The notes under the pieces were generated by a model. It was given only the letters and a program-made list of their open reading frames with translations. It was not told where the DNA came from and searched no databases. Positions 44,406 to 55,600 of a stretch of DNA of 64,000 nt are shown here, in pieces. Source of the DNA: Fervidobacterium pennivorans DSM 9078 (GTDB lineage Bacteria; Thermotogota; Thermotogae; Thermotogales; Fervidobacteriaceae). The translations under genes were made by a program, and so were the position numbers. How positions within the stretch are numbered: the stretch's first letter is position 1; each line of letters begins with the position of its first letter. The stretch is taken from positions 2,102,382 to 2,166,381 of the forward strand of contig NC_017095.1 of NCBI RefSeq assembly GCF_000235405.2, written 5' to 3'.

Positions 44406-44437
44406 ACGTCTGAAATCTCTACCTAAGCGTTAGAGAC

Positions 44438-44465
44438 TTGAAAACTTTCGCTTGTATGGTATAAT
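44438..44465 (+). promoter_or_regulatory. Promoter of tRNA-Leu
   Basis: TTGAAA (44438-44443), 16-base spacer ending in TGG, perfect TATAAT (44460-44465), 30 bases before the tRNA. Confidence 0.82.
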
Positions 44466-44494
44466 AAACCTTGCTGATAGATAAAAATAGATTT

Positions 44495-44579
44495 GCCGAG
44501 GTGGCGGAATTGGCAGACGCGCATGACTCAGGATCATGTGGGGTTTCCCGTGCGGGTTCAAATCCCGCCCTCGGCACCA
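44495..44579 (+). tRNA. tRNA-Leu(CAG)
   Basis: 85 nt with encoded CCA. Acceptor GCCGAGG/CCTCGGC, discriminator A. The anticodon stem CATGA/TCATG encloses CTCAGGA, giving anticodon CAG. A long variable arm (GTGGGGTTTCCCGT region) marks a class II tRNA. T-arm GGTTCAAATCC. Confidence 0.97.
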
Positions 44580-44596
44580 AGTGGGCAAATCAGCAA

Positions 44597-44624
44597 GGGT
44601 CGGAGTAACCGACCCAAATTTTTT
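44597..44624 (+). terminator. Terminator after tRNA-Leu
   Basis: Stem GGGTCGG/CCGACCC (44597-44603 with 44609-44615), 5-base loop, then AAATTTTTTAA. The glycosyltransferase gene begins about 30 bases later and may rely on read-through. Confidence 0.85.
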
Positions 44625-44652
44625 AATTTTCTAAAAACTCGGTGGTGGTATT

Positions 44653-45384
44653 TTGACACAGGTTCAGTTTTATGACTACAACGTTCTTTGCGGGAAAGCT
44701 GAAGATGTTGGACGATATCTTGTTGAACTCATAGAGAAAGGCGAAAAGCTATTTGTGGTAACGCTGAACAGTCAGATATTTTTGAAAGCAGAGCAGATTT
44801 CTGATTACAAAGAAGTTTTACAAAACGCTTCTTTTCATCTTCCAGACGGTGCAGGTGTCGTGTGGGCGATAAAAAGACACTGTGCAGTTCATACCGATAG
44901 GATACCAGGTATAGACACTATGATCTATCTTTGTAATGAGGCTGTAAACAGGAAATGGAGCGTTTATCTATTGGGGGCAAAACCAGATGTCATACCAAAG
45001 ACCGCCGAGAACTTGAGAAAAAAAGGAGTAAACGTAGTGGGTTATCATCATGGTTATTTCGAAGACCAAACACCTGCTGAAGAGATTGAGAGATTAAAAC
45101 CGGATCTTCTATTTGTTGGAATGGGTACTCCAAGACAAGAATTTTGGATATACCAACATAGACATCTACCATTCAAACTTGCCATGGGAGTTGGCGGAAG
45201 TTTCGATGTTATTGCTGGTGTAAAAAAACGAGCACCTGTTTTCTTTCAAAAACTGCGTCTTGAATGGTTTTATCGTTGGTTAAATGAACCCATAGCGCGA
45301 GCGCGTGTTCCTCTAGATGTTGCTAAATTCTTCTTCAGGGTGGTTCTCGATGGAAAAAATAGAACTTGTCAAAAAGTACGTTGA
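44653..45384 (+). CDS. WecG/TagA/CpsF family glycosyltransferase
   Basis: 243 residues; TTG start behind GGTGGTGG. Family landmarks are VVTLNSQIF near residue 35, the base Asp in LPDGAGVVWAIKR near residue 65, RIPGIDTMIYL near residue 82, VYLLGAKPDV near 103, and LFVGMGTPRQEFWI near 157, then MGVGGSFDVIAG. GT26 enzymes add N-acetylmannosamine or related sugars to lipid-linked GlcNAc in surface polymer synthesis. A C-terminal basic tail would contact membrane. It overlaps rsmG by 35 bases. Confidence 0.93.
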   Translation: MTQVQFYDYNVLCGKAEDVGRYLVELIEKGEKLFVVTLNSQIFLKAEQISDYKEVLQNASFHLPDGAGVVWAIKRHCAVHTDRIPGIDTMIYLCNEAVNRKWSVYLLGAKPDVIPKTAENLRKKGVNVVGYHHGYFEDQTPAEEIERLKPDLLFVGMGTPRQEFWIYQHRHLPFKLAMGVGGSFDVIAGVKKRAPVFFQKLRLEWFYRWLNEPIARARVPLDVAKFFFRVVLDGKNRTCQKVR

Positions 45385-45991
45385 AGAACTTGTAAATGCC
45401 CCCATAAATCTTGTTGGCTACAGAGACTTTAACGAAGCTTTTCATTATCTATATATGGATTCCGTTCTTGCTGTGAAACCAGAAGACCTTGGAAATACTT
45501 TCTTAGATGTAGGAACAGGTGGTGGAGTTCCCGGAGTCTTTCTTTCAATAGAATTCGGCGTTCATGGTTTCTTGATTGACAGCGTATGCAAAAAGATAGA
45601 TTACGTGAAGAACTTATGCGAAAAACTGGGTTTAATTAATGTGGAATTAATGTGCGTCAGAGCCGAAGAACTTAAAGATAAAGGAAATTTCAGGGAAAGT
45701 TTTGACAGTGCGGTATCCAGAGCTGTTTCGAAGATAGCAACTGTTTTAGAACTCACAGCACCATATGTAAAAGTTGGCGGGAAGCTTCTTCTCTACAAAG
45801 GGCCCGGATACAATGAAGAATTAGGTCAGGCAGTGAACGCTATGAAAGAGCTGGGAGTAAAACTGTCAGAAGTTAGAAAGTACAGTATTTTGGGGAAAGA
45901 TAGGTTTTTGATTATCTTTGAGAAAACATCGCCAACTCCAGAAAAGTATCCGCGAAAAGTTGGAATACCAGAGAAAAGGCCTATCAGATAG
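45350..45991 (+). CDS. rsmG: 16S rRNA (guanine-N7) methyltransferase RsmG
   Basis: 213 residues from the ATG at 45350 (AGGGTGG upstream), inside the end of the preceding gene. The SAM-binding loop is FLDVGTGGGVPGVFLSI near residue 46. DSVCKKIDYVKNLCEKLGL follows, and the catalytic region SFDSAVSRAVSKI is near residue 118. It methylates G527 (E. coli numbering) of 16S rRNA. Confidence 0.94.
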   Translation: MEKIELVKKYVEELVNAPINLVGYRDFNEAFHYLYMDSVLAVKPEDLGNTFLDVGTGGGVPGVFLSIEFGVHGFLIDSVCKKIDYVKNLCEKLGLINVELMCVRAEELKDKGNFRESFDSAVSRAVSKIATVLELTAPYVKVGGKLLLYKGPGYNEELGQAVNAMKELGVKLSEVRKYSILGKDRFLIIFEKTSPTPEKYPRKVGIPEKRPIR

Positions 45992-46001
45992 TTGAATTGC
46001 A

Positions 46002-46056
46002 AATCCCCGAGGAGTAAAGAATCAAAAGTTCGTTCTTATTGCCTCGGGGATTTTTT
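46002..46056 (+). terminator. Terminator after rsmG
   Basis: Stem AATCCCCGAGG/CCTCGGGGATT (46002-46012 with 46042-46052) enclosing a 29-base loop that has its own weak AAGAA/TTCTT pairing, then TTTTTT. The right arm overlaps the -35 of the next promoter. Confidence 0.85.
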
Positions 46057-46066
46057 ATGGTATAAT
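46039..46066 (+). promoter_or_regulatory. Promoter of the Gfo/Idh/MocA oxidoreductase gene
   Basis: TTGCCT (46039-46044), 16-base spacer ending in TGG, perfect TATAAT (46061-46066). Expected start near 46073. Confidence 0.7.
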
Positions 46067-46079
46067 GTATGTGCATAAG

Positions 46080-46096
46080 TTCATTCAATGAATGAA
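46080..46096. promoter_or_regulatory. Candidate operator (inverted repeat) downstream of the oxidoreductase promoter
   Basis: Seven-base perfect arms TTCATTC (46080-46086) and GAATGAA (46090-46096) around a 3-base centre. It lies just after the predicted transcription start and before the ribosome site, where a repressor would block the promoter. No regulator gene is adjacent. Confidence 0.5.
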
Positions 46097-46121
46097 TCTT
46101 CAAAAGGGGTGCGAGAGTGAA

Positions 46122-47228
46122 ATGAGTGAGAGAAAGCTGAAAATGGCACTTGTTGGGTGTGGAAGAATAGGTTCATCTAAACATGTGGAAGCGATAGTGA
46201 AGAATTCCGATGTTATCCAAGCGGTTGCAGTTTGTGACATTGTTATAGAAAAAGCAGAACGAGTTGCGCAAAGTATAGAAGAACGGGCGGGCTATAAACC
46301 TAAAGTTTATCAAAAGTACGAGGATATAATAAAGAACGAAGATATCGACTTTGTCGCAATTGCTACGGAAAGCGGTTACCATTATGAAATATCTATGGAC
46401 TTTTTGAGAGCTGGCGTCCATGTTTTAGTTGAAAAACCTATGGCACTTTCAACAAAACACATGGATGAGATGATAAAGACCGCTAAAGAAAAAAGTGTAA
46501 AATTAGGAGTTTGTTTCCAAAATAGATTTAACCCTCCTATTGTTGAGCTGAGGAAAAAAGTCGAAAGTGGTGCATTTGGACGGATAAACTACGGAGTTGC
46601 GAATATCAGATGGAACAGGGATAAAAATTACTACGAACAAGCATCGTGGCGTGGAACATGGCAACTTGATGGAGGTTCGCTCATGAATCAATGTACACAC
46701 AACATTGATTTGCTCCAGTGGATGCTTGGAGGCGAGGTAGAAGAAGTCTACGGGGTGATTCGTAACTTTCATCATCCTTACATTGAGGCGGAAGATTTCG
46801 GTGGTGCGATTGTGAAGTTTAAAGATGGGAAGGTTGGTATTATTGAAGGGACATCAACAATTTATCCAAGAAATTTAGAAGAAACCCTTTCGATTTTCGG
46901 TGAACAGGGCACGGTAATCATAGGAGGCTTGGCTGTTAACAAGATTTTGGTTTGGAAATTCCCGGGTGAAGATAGCCATCCGTTTATGGAACTACCGGAC
47001 CCAGATACCGTTTATGGGTTTGGGCATGTCCCACTTTACAGAGATTTCTACGAATCGATAATTTACGATAGAGCTCCCAAAATTCCGGGTGAAGAGGGCA
47101 GAAAGGCGGTTGAAATTGTGCTTGCAATTTACAAGTCTGCGCTTGAGAACAAACCTGTCAAATTTCCGTTCGAGTTCGATTCTACTCAGATGAAAGGATG
47201 GGAAGGACATTATGTTGTGCGTGGTTAA
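46122..47228 (+). CDS. Gfo/Idh/MocA family NAD(P)-dependent oxidoreductase
   Basis: 368 residues from the ATG at 46122 (AGGGGTG about 10 bases upstream); the ATG at 46092 would sit inside the inverted repeat and has no ribosome site. The Rossmann start is ALVGCGRIGSSKHVEAI. The conserved catalytic Lys is in HVLVEKPMALSTKHM near residue 103. The second domain has WRGTWQLDGGSLMNQCTHNIDLLQWMLGG near residue 180, with the His of the family's active site. Members oxidise sugars, inositols or UDP-sugars. The substrate cannot be told from sequence. It overlaps the next gene by 17 bases. Confidence 0.88.
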   Translation: MSERKLKMALVGCGRIGSSKHVEAIVKNSDVIQAVAVCDIVIEKAERVAQSIEERAGYKPKVYQKYEDIIKNEDIDFVAIATESGYHYEISMDFLRAGVHVLVEKPMALSTKHMDEMIKTAKEKSVKLGVCFQNRFNPPIVELRKKVESGAFGRINYGVANIRWNRDKNYYEQASWRGTWQLDGGSLMNQCTHNIDLLQWMLGGEVEEVYGVIRNFHHPYIEAEDFGGAIVKFKDGKVGIIEGTSTIYPRNLEETLSIFGEQGTVIIGGLAVNKILVWKFPGEDSHPFMELPDPDTVYGFGHVPLYRDFYESIIYDRAPKIPGEEGRKAVEIVLAIYKSALENKPVKFPFEFDSTQMKGWEGHYVVRG

Positions 47229-47571
47229 AGAATTCACTTTTGACGCCGCACACAACTTAGTACAGTATCATGGAAAGTGTGAAAAACTCCATGGACATAC
47301 TTACAAACTCCAAATTGTCGTTTGTGGTGAAAAAGACGAAGAGGGAATGGTTATCGACTTTATTGAGTTAAAAGAAATAGTGAAAAGAGAAGTGCTGAAT
47401 TATTTGGACCATGCTTACATAAACGAAATAATACCTCAACCAAGTGCTGAAAACATTGCAGAGTGGATTTGGGAAAGGTTGGAAAAATACCTTACAACGG
47501 AAAGATATAAACTTACCGAGGTTCGACTTTGGGAAACACCAACATCGTGGGTAGTTTATAGGAAAGATTGA
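47212..47571 (+). CDS. queD: 6-pyruvoyltetrahydropterin synthase / 6-carboxytetrahydropterin synthase (QueD-like)
   Basis: 119 residues; ATG with GGGAAGGA upstream. Zn ligands His14 (FDAAHNL), His27 and His29 (KLHGHTY), the catalytic Cys23 (KCEKLHGH), LDHAYIN near residue 63 and Glu in WETPTSW near residue 107 match the QueD/PTPS family. It would make 6-carboxytetrahydropterin for queuosine. No other que genes are adjacent, so a pterin role cannot be excluded. Confidence 0.85.
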   Translation: MLCVVKEFTFDAAHNLVQYHGKCEKLHGHTYKLQIVVCGEKDEEGMVIDFIELKEIVKREVLNYLDHAYINEIIPQPSAENIAEWIWERLEKYLTTERYKLTEVRLWETPTSWVVYRKD

Positions 47572-47603
47572 AAGGGTAGTTAAAATCGAAAACCAATGAA
47601 AAT

Positions 47604-47640
47604 AAGCGGCACCTTTTTCAGGTGCCGCTTTTCAATTTTT
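47604..47640. terminator. Bidirectional terminator between queD and rpoC
   Basis: Stem AAGCGGCACC/GGTGCCGCTT (47604-47613 with 47621-47630), then TTTTCAATTTTT on +. It lies between convergent queD and rpoC and can serve both. Confidence 0.88.
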
Positions 47641-47649
47641 CATAACCAG

Positions 47650-50600
47650 TTATGCCAATTTTTCTTTTTCTTCGAGCGCATGTCTTGGGGTTTCTTCATA
47701 TTGAATGTTTGCAAATATCTCAAATCCTGTTCCAGCAGGTATGAGCTGACCAACGATAACGTTTTCTTTCAAACCTTTGAGATAATCGACCGCACCTTTG
47801 ATTGCTGCGTCTGTTAATACTTGTTGCGTTTGCTGGAAGCTTGCTGCACTCAACCAACCTTCGTATTCAAGAGATGCTTGTGTAATTCTGAGTAGTTTCC
47901 TTCTGTATTTCACAGTTTCTTTTGGCATTATCTGGTAAACTTCTCTTTCTTTGTCATGGTTAATCACAAGGACCTCTTTTACATTATACTTGATGAATTG
48001 TTCCAACAGTTCTTCTGTTATTTCCTCGCCTTCTTTTGCGAGCTCTACAATTTGACCTTCTTCATTCTTTATAAGGATGTGCTTTGCGAGTACTTTTCCG
48101 ATAACGCGTTTTCTGTTGAGCTCTATGTTAGCGTTGCCTTCCATTATCTCTCTGTTTACTTTGTTGAGAATAGCGATTGGTACAAGGTCTCCTGGCAAGA
48201 AGTCAGTATCGCCTGGTTCAATGACTTCGGCTTTGTTAAGCATCTGCCTGATTATCAGCTCAAAATGCTTATCATGAATATCGACACCTTGTTGCACGTA
48301 GACTTTCTTAATTTCTCTTAGCAGGTACATCGCTGTGTCTTCTACTCCAAGTTCCTCGAGAATCTTTCTTACTTTGAGAGAACCTGTTGTAAGTGACTGA
48401 CCAGGTAAGACCTTTTGTCCGATGGTTACGTTTACTCTCACCCTGGATGGAACAACGTATTCGTGTATTGTTCCAAGTTCGTCTTGTATATAAATCTTCT
48501 TTGGTTCATCTTGAGAGATATCAACTACAACACCTTTAACTTTGGAGAATATACCTTCTGGGTCTTTTGTCTTTTTCCTTGCTTCGAAGAGCTCCTCAAC
48601 CCTTGGCAAACCTTGTGTGATGTCAGCTGTTGTAGCGATACCACCTGTATGGAACGTCCTCATTGTAAGTTGTGTACCTGGTTCACCGATAGATTGAGCT
48701 GCTACAATACCTACAGATTCACCAACGTTCACAATTTTATGGTTCGATAGGTCAAGACCGTAACATTTCGCACACACACCGTGTTCAGCTTCACATGTGA
48801 GTGGTGAGCGGACATATATTTCCGGTCTAACTACAATGCTGTCTATGTTGTTTTCCTCAAGCATTTTTGCAACTGTTACATCTATTTGTTCTTCTTCAAC
48901 GGCAAGTTGTTTTTTCCGTTCTTTGTCCCAAACAACTTCTTCTGCCACTACGTTCCCAACGATTGGGTAAAGTTTCACTTTCACGGATTTAACGCGAGCT
49001 TCTCTTAGCTTTTTGATAACTTCCCAATTGAGTTCGCTTTCAGCTGGCAGAACTTCTGTGCCAAGGTCGACATCTTCAGCAAGTTCTGCGTAAACCTCAG
49101 GAATATTAATATCGCTCAAATCAAGAACTTTTTCTTCAACAACAGGCACTCTCTTTTTGTAATTTGACAAGAACTTAGCATCATCGTCAAGTATCACCGT
49201 ATCTCTTTGGTAGACCCTTCCTGTTTCCGGGTTGACTAATATGTTACCGGTTCCAGGTTCGTAGACGTCCTTTGCCAACACTCGACCAAATATGAAATCT
49301 TCTATTTTTTCAACAACGAAGTTGTCAGAACTCTTAAGTATTGTTGCTCTAACACCTTCGTGTGTTCCACAATCTGGTTGCGTGATAACAACGCTCTGAA
49401 CGACGTCAACGAGCCTTCTTGTAAGATATCCAGCAGAGCTTGTTCTCAGTGCGGTATCGGCCGAACCTTTTCTTGCACCATGTGTACTGATAAAGAATTC
49501 AAGGACCGAGAGCCCTTCTCGGAAGTTCGAAAGAATCGGAATTTCAATAGTTCTACCAGATGGGTCCGCCATAAGACCACGCATACCGGAAAGTTGTTTA
49601 AGCTGGTCTTTGTTACCCCTTGCTCCGGAATCAACCATTATGAACACTGGGTTGAATGGATTCTCTCCAAGGTATTTGTAGGTTTCTTCTTGAACCAAAT
49701 CTGTAGCTTTTGTCCAAATCTTTATCGTCTCTTTGTATTTTTCTTCATCGCTCAATAAACCTTCCTTGTAGAGTCTCTCTATCTCATCTATCTTTTTCAT
49801 TGCTTCAGCAATGATTTCGTTTTTCTTCGGAGAAATGAGGAAGTCTTTCAAACTGACCGTCAAACCAGAAATCGTTGCGTAGTGGAACCCGAGTGTTTTT
49901 ATATCATCAAGCAAGTCTGCTGTTCTGTCGATACCGTGTTTTTTGAAAGTTTTGTAAACAACATCTTTGATTCCGTTCTTTCCGAACGTTTTGTTGTAAT
50001 CTCTAAGTTCCTCCGGAAGAATCGAGTTGAATATGACTCTACCGAATGTTGTTTTTATGACCTTATCGTCAATTTTGACAAGTATTGGTTCATGTAGCTT
50101 TATGTAACCAAATTCGTAAGCGATTTCCGCTTCCTCTGGGCTTGCGAATTTCCATTTGATATCTTCCGGTTGAACTTTATCGTAGTTCTTATCGACCATC
50201 GTTAGGTAGTAAATACCGGCAACAATATCCTTACCGGGCATCGATATAGGTTTTCCATGTGCCGGGGAGATTATGTTGTACCTTGATAACATTAGTAACC
50301 TTGCTTCCGCTTGCGCTGCTGGCGAAAGCGGTAGATGGACTGCCATCTGGTCACCATCGAAGTCTGCGTTGAACGGTGGACATACCAGTGGATGCAGTTG
50401 TATAGCGTTACCTTCTATAAGTTTTGGCTCGAAAGCTTGGATAGACATCCTGTGCAGTGTTGGAGCTCTGTTGAGTAAGACAACCCTTCCCTGAATAACC
50501 TTCTCAAGTTTTTCCCAAGCTTTCGGGTCTTCTCTTTGGAGTTCTTTTCTGTATTTTTTAACTTTTGTCTGTGTAGCTTCCGCATTTTCCTCTTTTGAAA

Positions 50601-52602
50601 GTTCGGCAATAACGAACGGTTCAAAGAGTTCAAGAGCCATCTTCTTTGGCAAACCACATTCGTGTATCTTCAGATGAGGACCAACGACAATAACGGCTCG
50701 ACCTGAATAGTCAACACGTTTACCAAGTAGATTTCTTCTGAAGCGTCCTTTCTTTCCTCTAATGAGATCAGTAAGTGATTTCAAAGGTCTACCATTTCTA
50801 TCTGTATAAGCTTTTCCAATTTTTCCATTGTATATCAGATTATCAACGGCCTCTTGTAACATACGCTTTTCGTTTCTGATTATGACTTCAGGTGCATTCA
50901 TTTCATACAATCTCTTGAGTCGATTGTTTCTCATTATGACCCTTCTGTAAAGGTCATTGAGGTCTGTTGTTGCGAAACGTCCACCATCTATCTGTATCAT
51001 TGGTCTTATTTCTGGTGGAACAACTGGCAAGACCTCCAGAACCATCCACTCAGGTTTTGTTCCACTTTCCATTAAATCTTTAACTATTCTTAGTTTTTTT
51101 AACAATTTCTTGGCTCTTACGCTGCTTTTTGGAATTTTGTTAAGTTCGTTTTCCAGCTCGGTTTTCATAACTTCGAGATCAAGTTGTTGCAACAGCTTCT
51201 TGATTGCTGCAGCTCCAGTCTCAGCTTCAATCTTTCCTGGGTATATCATGCTGTAAGCTTCGTAATCTTGCTGAGTGATTATTTGACCTCTTGTGATACC
51301 AGTTTCTTCCGCAATCTGTGGGTCAATGTATGTGACCACCATTATTGGTTTATCGTTTTCAACTTGTTCTTCAACAACAAACATGCCATGGTAGTGCTGG
51401 CTGAAGATTTTGTACTCTTCAATAGATAGTTTCTCATCTTCGAAGAGGAATCTGTCGGCAATAACATCGCCAGCTTTTACCATTTCCCCGTCCTGAACAT
51501 ATATAGTCGCTCCTTCAAAAACAGGATACGTTTTGGATGACTGGACGTTTTCAATGTACAGCGTTCCTGTTGTAATGACTTCATAGCTTCCATTTTCAAG
51601 AGGTCGCAGGTTAAGGTTCCTGCTGAACTTCACGGTTCCTGATGACGGTGCTATGATACGAGGCAATATAGTTTCTGTCGTCAATTGTTGCCCTTTCTTT
51701 ATTTTATCTCCATTCTTCACTAATGCTCTTACACCGTATGGTAGCGTGAATGTTATCGGTGTATTTTTACTTGTTGGGAGAGGATTAAGAGTAATAGTTT
51801 CTGAAACTTCGTCGACTTCTACGGTTCCGTCAAATGGTGCGAAAATGGCATCGACCCTTTTTTCTGAGACTATTTCATCACCTTGGTTGACGAAATCTCC
51901 ATCTTTAACCCTGAGTTCCATTCCGCTGTAAACACGTAGTTCGGTTCTTATAATGTTCCTTATTGTTATCCAATAAATATCTCTGTCTGTGTGTGTTCTT
52001 TCATGCTTTATATGAACCTCACCATCTATATCAGCTACAAGCGGAGTCCTTGGTTCTTTTACTATATATGCAGGTGACACTTCAAAATCCCATTTTTTCG
52101 CGTAGATTTCGTATTCAGTTTGGTTCAATATAGAGCCTTTCACAAAAGGTGTGTTCTTTGGGTCGGTGACTATAAGGACCCTTTCGTTTACCCTTCTACT
52201 ACCAAAATAGACGATGTTTTCTATATCCTTTACTGTCATGTCAAGTAACGTGGCGATGACACTTGGAGTGTTTTTAAGATACCAGACATGCGTAACAGGA
52301 GCAGCCAATTCGATATGCCCAAATCGGCGCCTTCTTGCATCTCTTGATTCGACCCTAACTCCACATTTTTCACAAACTGTACCTTCGTACTTTTTACCAC
52401 TGTACTTTCCACAAGCACATTCATAGTCTTTTACAGGTCCAAATATTCTTTCGCAAAATAGTCCATCTCTTTCTGGTTTGAAGGTACGGTAGTTTATCGT
52501 TTCTGCTTTCTTCACTTCTCCACTTGACCAGCTTCTGATAACTTCGGGGGATGCCACCGCCACTTTTACTTTCGCAATTTTCCTTTTGAAAGAAGAACTC
52601 AT
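47650..52602 (-). CDS. rpoC: DNA-directed RNA polymerase subunit beta'
   Basis: 1650 residues; ATG with GGAGGG upstream. The N-terminal zinc ribbon has [13 protein letters not shown] and CEKCG. The catalytic Mg loop is NADFDGDQM. The second zinc site is [14 protein letters not shown]. Between about residues 170 and 480 there is an insertion of some 300 residues made of repeated short beta units (for example [41 protein letters not shown]) like barrel-sandwich hybrid domains, which explains the length compared with about 1400 in E. coli. Similar insertions are known in Thermotogae. It lies 53 bases after rpoB and ends at a bidirectional terminator. Confidence 0.98.
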   Translation of the reverse strand: MSSSFKRKIAKVKVAVASPEVIRSWSSGEVKKAETINYRTFKPERDGLFCERIFGPVKDYECACGKYSGKKYEGTVCEKCGVRVESRDARRRRFGHIELAAPVTHVWYLKNTPSVIATLLDMTVKDIENIVYFGSRRVNERVLIVTDPKNTPFVKGSILNQTEYEIYAKKWDFEVSPAYIVKEPRTPLVADIDGEVHIKHERTHTDRDIYWITIRNIIRTELRVYSGMELRVKDGDFVNQGDEIVSEKRVDAIFAPFDGTVEVDEVSETITLNPLPTSKNTPITFTLPYGVRALVKNGDKIKKGQQLTTETILPRIIAPSSGTVKFSRNLNLRPLENGSYEVITTGTLYIENVQSSKTYPVFEGATIYVQDGEMVKAGDVIADRFLFEDEKLSIEEYKIFSQHYHGMFVVEEQVENDKPIMVVTYIDPQIAEETGITRGQIITQQDYEAYSMIYPGKIEAETGAAAIKKLLQQLDLEVMKTELENELNKIPKSSVRAKKLLKKLRIVKDLMESGTKPEWMVLEVLPVVPPEIRPMIQIDGGRFATTDLNDLYRRVIMRNNRLKRLYEMNAPEVIIRNEKRMLQEAVDNLIYNGKIGKAYTDRNGRPLKSLTDLIRGKKGRFRRNLLGKRVDYSGRAVIVVGPHLKIHECGLPKKMALELFEPFVIAELSKEENAEATQTKVKKYRKELQREDPKAWEKLEKVIQGRVVLLNRAPTLHRMSIQAFEPKLIEGNAIQLHPLVCPPFNADFDGDQMAVHLPLSPAAQAEARLLMLSRYNIISPAHGKPISMPGKDIVAGIYYLTMVDKNYDKVQPEDIKWKFASPEEAEIAYEFGYIKLHEPILVKIDDKVIKTTFGRVIFNSILPEELRDYNKTFGKNGIKDVVYKTFKKHGIDRTADLLDDIKTLGFHYATISGLTVSLKDFLISPKKNEIIAEAMKKIDEIERLYKEGLLSDEEKYKETIKIWTKATDLVQEETYKYLGENPFNPVFIMVDSGARGNKDQLKQLSGMRGLMADPSGRTIEIPILSNFREGLSVLEFFISTHGARKGSADTALRTSSAGYLTRRLVDVVQSVVITQPDCGTHEGVRATILKSSDNFVVEKIEDFIFGRVLAKDVYEPGTGNILVNPETGRVYQRDTVILDDDAKFLSNYKKRVPVVEEKVLDLSDINIPEVYAELAEDVDLGTEVLPAESELNWEVIKKLREARVKSVKVKLYPIVGNVVAEEVVWDKERKKQLAVEEEQIDVTVAKMLEENNIDSIVVRPEIYVRSPLTCEAEHGVCAKCYGLDLSNHKIVNVGESVGIVAAQSIGEPGTQLTMRTFHTGGIATTADITQGLPRVEELFEARKKTKDPEGIFSKVKGVVVDISQDEPKKIYIQDELGTIHEYVVPSRVRVNVTIGQKVLPGQSLTTGSLKVRKILEELGVEDTAMYLLREIKKVYVQQGVDIHDKHFELIIRQMLNKAEVIEPGDTDFLPGDLVPIAILNKVNREIMEGNANIELNRKRVIGKVLAKHILIKNEEGQIVELAKEGEEITEELLEQFIKYNVKEVLVINHDKEREVYQIMPKETVKYRRKLLRITQASLEYEGWLSAASFQQTQQVLTDAAIKGAVDYLKGLKENVIVGQLIPAGTGFEIFANIQYEETPRHALEEKEKLA

Positions 52603-52655
52603 TCATTTTCCCTCCTCTTAACGTCGGGTAAAAGCCTTATAGAACTTACCAAACC

Positions 52656-55600
52656 TTACAGTTTTTCGATATCTATTTCATTACCGTGCTCGTCGTAAAC
52701 GCGGACATCGAGTGCGAGACCCTTCAGTTCTCTAACAAGGACCTTGAAGCTCTCGGGTAGACCTGGTTCTGGTAAGTTCTTACCTTTCATGATAGCTTTG
52801 TAAACTTCGGTTCTACCCTTGATATCGTCACTTTTTACTGTAAGCATTTCATTCAATGTGTAGGAAGCACCGTATGCTTCAAGTGCCCAGACTTCCATTT
52901 CACCGAACCTTTGTCCACCAAACTGAGCTTTACCACCGAGTGGTTGTTGGTGTATCAATGAGTAAGGTCCTGTTGCCCTCGCGTGAATTTTGTCCCTTGC
53001 AATGTGAATGAGTTTCATAATGTACATGTAACCAACGAGCACCGGTGAATCGAATTCCTTACCTGTTCTTCCATCTCTGAGAATAACCTTACCTGATGGA
53101 TTTTCTGGGTCATCTCCATGGTGCAAATTAAGTTTTTCTCGAACTTTGTATAATTCTGGCAATATTTCGTCTTCTTTAGCACCATCGAAAACAGGTGTAG
53201 CAAAGTGTCTGTTTGTTAACTTTGCTAGCCAACCAAGAGAGGTTTCGAGCACTTGACCAATGTTCATACGTGATGGAACACCCAATGGGCTTAAGACTAC
53301 TTGGACCGGTGTTCCGTCTGGTAGGAACGGCATGTCTTCTTTTGGAAGAATCATTGATACGACACCCTTGTTACCGTGCCTACCGGCAAGTTTGTCACCA
53401 ACTTCAAGTGGTTTTCTGGTTGCAAGATAGACTCGAACAAGTGTATTCACACCAGGACCAAGGTCTCCGACTTCTTCTTTGTGGAATACGTGTACACCGA
53501 TGACCCTACCTTCAACACCGTGCGGAACTCTGAGTGACGAATCCTTGACGTCTTTACCTTTTTCTCCGAAGACGGATCTCATAATTTTTTCTTCCGGTGT
53601 TGCATCACTTTCACCTTTTGGTGTTACCTTACCAACAAGGATATCTTGCGAGGTGAAGTATTTTTGTTTACCAACGTAGGCACCTATCCGGATAATTCCG
53701 TTTTCATCGAGATTTCTCAAATTTTCCTTCGAAACATTTGGTATTTCCGCAGTGATTTCCTCTGGACCAACCCTTGTTTCCCTTGCTGTTGTTTCATAGA
53801 CTTCGATGTGTACAGATGTGAACGTTTCTTCTTCTAGTAGTTCTTCGCTTACCAGTATAGCGTCTTCGAAGTTGTAACCTTCCCATGGGAGGAACGCAAC
53901 GAGCACGTTCTTACCGAGTGCAAGTTCTCCGTTATCTGTCGCTGGACCATCAGCAATTGGTGTACCTTTCTTTACAAAATCTCCAACATTAACAATAGGC
54001 TTTTGATTGATACAGGTATCTTGGTTTGACCTAACGTATTTCAAAAGTGTATATTCATCGAGTACCGGATTTCCTTTTTTATCATAAAGTGGGGTGCCAT
54101 TTTCGTCTGTTCTGTGGATGACTATTTTTCTGGCATCGACCTTTTTGACAATTCCGTCGTGTTTTGCCAATACGACATGTCCAGAATAGATAGCAGCTGG
54201 GTATTCCATACCAGTTCCAACAAGTGGAGCTTCAGATTTGATAAGTGGAACCGCTTGTCTTTGCATGTTAGAACCCATCAAAGCACGGTTAGCGTCGTCA
54301 TGTTCGAGGAACGGTATCAGTGATGTTGTGACACTGACGATTTGTTTTGGTGATATATCGACAAAGTCGACTTCGTTTTTGTGCACGTAGACTACTTTTT
54401 CAAGATATCTAACTGGGACTTTTTCTTGCAATATGTTACCATTTTCATCTCTTGGTATTGTTGATGACGCAATTCTGTAGTTTTCTTCTTCATCTGCAGC
54501 AAGATAAACGACTTCGTCAGTTATTCTACCGTTGACAACCTTTCTGTATGGTGTCACAAGGAAACCGAATTTATCGATTGTGGCATAAACAGCGAGAGAG
54601 GTAATAAGACCTATGTTACCGCCTTCTGGAGTTTCAATTGGACACATCCTTCCATAGTGAGAGTGGTGAACGTCACGAACTTCAAACCTTGCCCTTTCTC
54701 TCTTTAATCCGCCAGGCCCGACTGCTGTAAGCCTTCGTTTGTGTGTTAATTCAGCGATTGGGTTGACCTGGTCCATAAATTGTGAAAGTGGATTCGTTGC
54801 AAAGAAACTGTTAAGCGAAGCGACGACGTTTCTCAAATTAATCAAACTTGGAATCGATATCTTATCTAAGCTTGTATAGGTTGCAAGTTTTTCTTGAATT
54901 TGATGGACAGATTTCGAGAACGCTCTTTCGAATTCTGAACCTATCAATTCACCAACTGTTTTGACCCGCTTATTTGAAAGGTGGTCTTTTGTATCAAGAG
55001 TTTCCGGGTGTTTTTCAACTTCAAGTAGCATTCTAACAACCAAGATTATATCCATCGGTGTAAGAGCATCGGAAGTCTCCATGTACTCAACATTCTCAAC
55101 ACTCTTTGGATTTCTTCCTTCTATTTCAACAAGGTATTTTCTGTACGTGTTTGTCAATTTTTTGTTCATTTTGTACCTACCGACTTCGGTAAGTTCAAAG
55201 CGTTCAGGATTAAAATAAAGATTATTCCAGAAGGATTTTGCAGCGTTGTATCTAAACACCTCGCCAGGGCGCAGTTCTTTGTATATTTCCATGTAAGCCC
55301 TAAGCTCGCTGATATTCTCTTCAAGAGGCATTTTTAGCCTTTCTTTAAGCTTCAGATAGGTCTTGTGTATGTATTTATTTGCAACTTTTATTCTATCAAT
55401 CCCATGTTCTCTAAATATCTCAACAAGTGTGGGCGTTAATACTGAACCTTTTTCAGCGAGGACCTCTCCAGATTTTGAAACAACTTTTTCAAGAATTATA
55501 ACCCCTTCTGCTTGTTTCAATGAGTAATCATCTTCAACGTCTATGTAAGTTGGGAATAGAGAAAGGATATCGATATCGTTTTGATAACCAAGGGTTTTTA

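Noticed and set aside
46092..46121. Earlier ATG for the Gfo/Idh/MocA gene
   Set aside because: It lies inside the inverted repeat with no ribosome site, and the family's Rossmann fold begins right after the ATG at 46122.
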